From positions 1-34,544 of the forward strand of contig CAMBOH010000011.1 of the NCBI GenBank assembly GCA_945869305.1: 34,544 bases of DNA, written 5' to 3'. The stretch is from an uncultured bacterium. Lineage in GTDB: Bacteria > Bacteroidota > Bacteroidia > Bacteroidales > Bacteroidaceae. This document shows, piece after piece, positions 34,288 to 34,544 of the stretch (position 1 is its first letter; every line of letters starts with the position of its first letter). A program made the position numbers and the translations under genes. The notes beneath the pieces are model-generated. The model was not told the origin of the DNA and ran no database searches. It saw only the letters and a program-made list of their open reading frames with translations.

Positions 34288-34467
34288 GCCGACGGTAGGT
34301 CCGAGAGTAGGAAAAACAGGCTGATCACAAGGGCTGGCCCAGGCCAAACAGAGGCTGGGCCAAGCGTGACAACCCGACGAGTTGTTTCACCGAAGCCTGG
34401 CCTTGTGTGTCATGAATCAGATGGGTTCGGGAAGGCGTGGTGGTGAAGGCCTGTCTGCGAAGTGTCT

Positions 34468-34544
34468 TGTACTGAAATAGGTTGACCAAAAAACCATCAA
34501 ATTTTAGTACAATGCCATTATCAAAATTCAGTCGTGCGGAAAAG
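34468..34544 (+). mobile_element. Left end of an IS3-type (IS150-like) insertion sequence, cut by window edge
   Basis: From 34468 the sequence TGTACTGAAATAGGTTGACC resembles the terminal repeat of IS150-group elements, which begin TGTACTG and carry a TTGGAC/TTGAC motif shortly after. A small open frame starts 44 bp inside, the normal position for orfA. ATTTTAGTACA at 34501-34511 is a near inverse of the first 11 bases. The right end lies outside the window. Confidence 0.55.
34512..34544 (+). CDS. Possible transposase OrfA, first 11 codons
   Basis: ATG at 34512 opens MPLSKFSRAEK before the window ends. A basic start like this fits the helix-turn-helix OrfA of IS3-family elements, but 11 residues do not prove it. 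The call rests on position just inside a TGTACTG terminal repeat. Confidence 0.45.
   Translation, partial: MPLSKFSRAEK

Larger units (their letters stand above)
33610..34467. other. Gene-free interval upstream of the Bat operon
   Basis: An 860-bp stretch without a recognisable gene. Features seen are the moxR promoter candidate (33832-33839), the AT palindrome CCTATA-ATATA-TATAGG near 34032-34048, the ACCCTTCA repeat cluster (34184-34287) and a TGGCCCAG/CTGGGCCA inverted repeat near 34335-34362. The short open frames here show no family features. It may be accessory DNA next to the insertion sequence that follows. Confidence 0.55.

Overview
The window looks like chromosomal DNA of a GC-rich Bacteroidales bacterium, possibly Prevotellaceae (family-level placement is inference). 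The reasons are the complete MoxR-DUF58-BatABCDE operon, a DUF4924 gene, a class III fructose-1,6-bisphosphatase, a single-chain iron-sulfur serine dehydratase, the near absence of Shine-Dalgarno sequences, and repeated upstream matches to the Bacteroidetes promoter -7 element TAnnTTTG. Nearly all genes lie on the minus strand. The exception is a plus-strand island at about 10.7-15.5 kb.

Layout: (1) 1-1786, N-terminal two thirds of pyruvate phosphate dikinase, running off the left edge. (2) 2.28-6.5 kb, a three-gene efflux operon transcribed tolC-like, hlyD/emrA-like, MFS/emrB-like. (3) 7.05-10.3 kb, fructose-1,6-bisphosphatase and L-serine dehydratase. (4) Plus strand 10.87-13.34 kb, a WbuC-type cupin and a membrane-bound CapD/FlaA1-like nucleotide-sugar dehydratase, ending in a strong terminator further downstream. 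(5) Plus strand 13.76-15.5 kb, two tandem near-identical Rpn-family PD-(D/E)XK nuclease genes that differ sharply only in a 69-bp C-terminal cassette. (6) 15.8-17.5 kb, a secreted C69 dipeptidase. (7) 17.9-22.55 kb, a likely operon lysE-like, DUF4924, rfbD, prfC, nadC. (8) 22.8-23.8 kb, a ROK glucokinase with its own terminator. (9) 24.0-33.6 kb, the aerotolerance-type operon moxR, DUF58, BatD-like membrane protein, batA, batB, batC, batD, batE and a PAP2 phosphatase. (10) 33.6-34.5 kb, a gene-free stretch with ACCCTTCA repeats and then the left end of an IS3-type (IS150-like) insertion sequence cut by the window edge.

Central metabolism is prominent on the left. SdaA makes pyruvate from serine, PpdK converts pyruvate and PEP, and Fbp drives gluconeogenesis. 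The right third is one large envelope/stress operon of von Willebrand A proteins, TPR proteins and a MoxR AAA+ ATPase.

The most unusual item is the tandem rpn pair. Its coding sequences are almost identical, including a long apparently difference-free core, but an in-frame 23-codon block near the C-terminus is only about half identical and is flanked on both sides by identical DNA. This looks like cassette exchange in the putative specificity region of a nuclease family linked to phage defence and recombination. Other structure includes TTATGAGG-based repeats at two loci, a 23-bp tandem repeat, several long perfect hairpin terminators and a possible transposase remnant upstream of the rpn pair.
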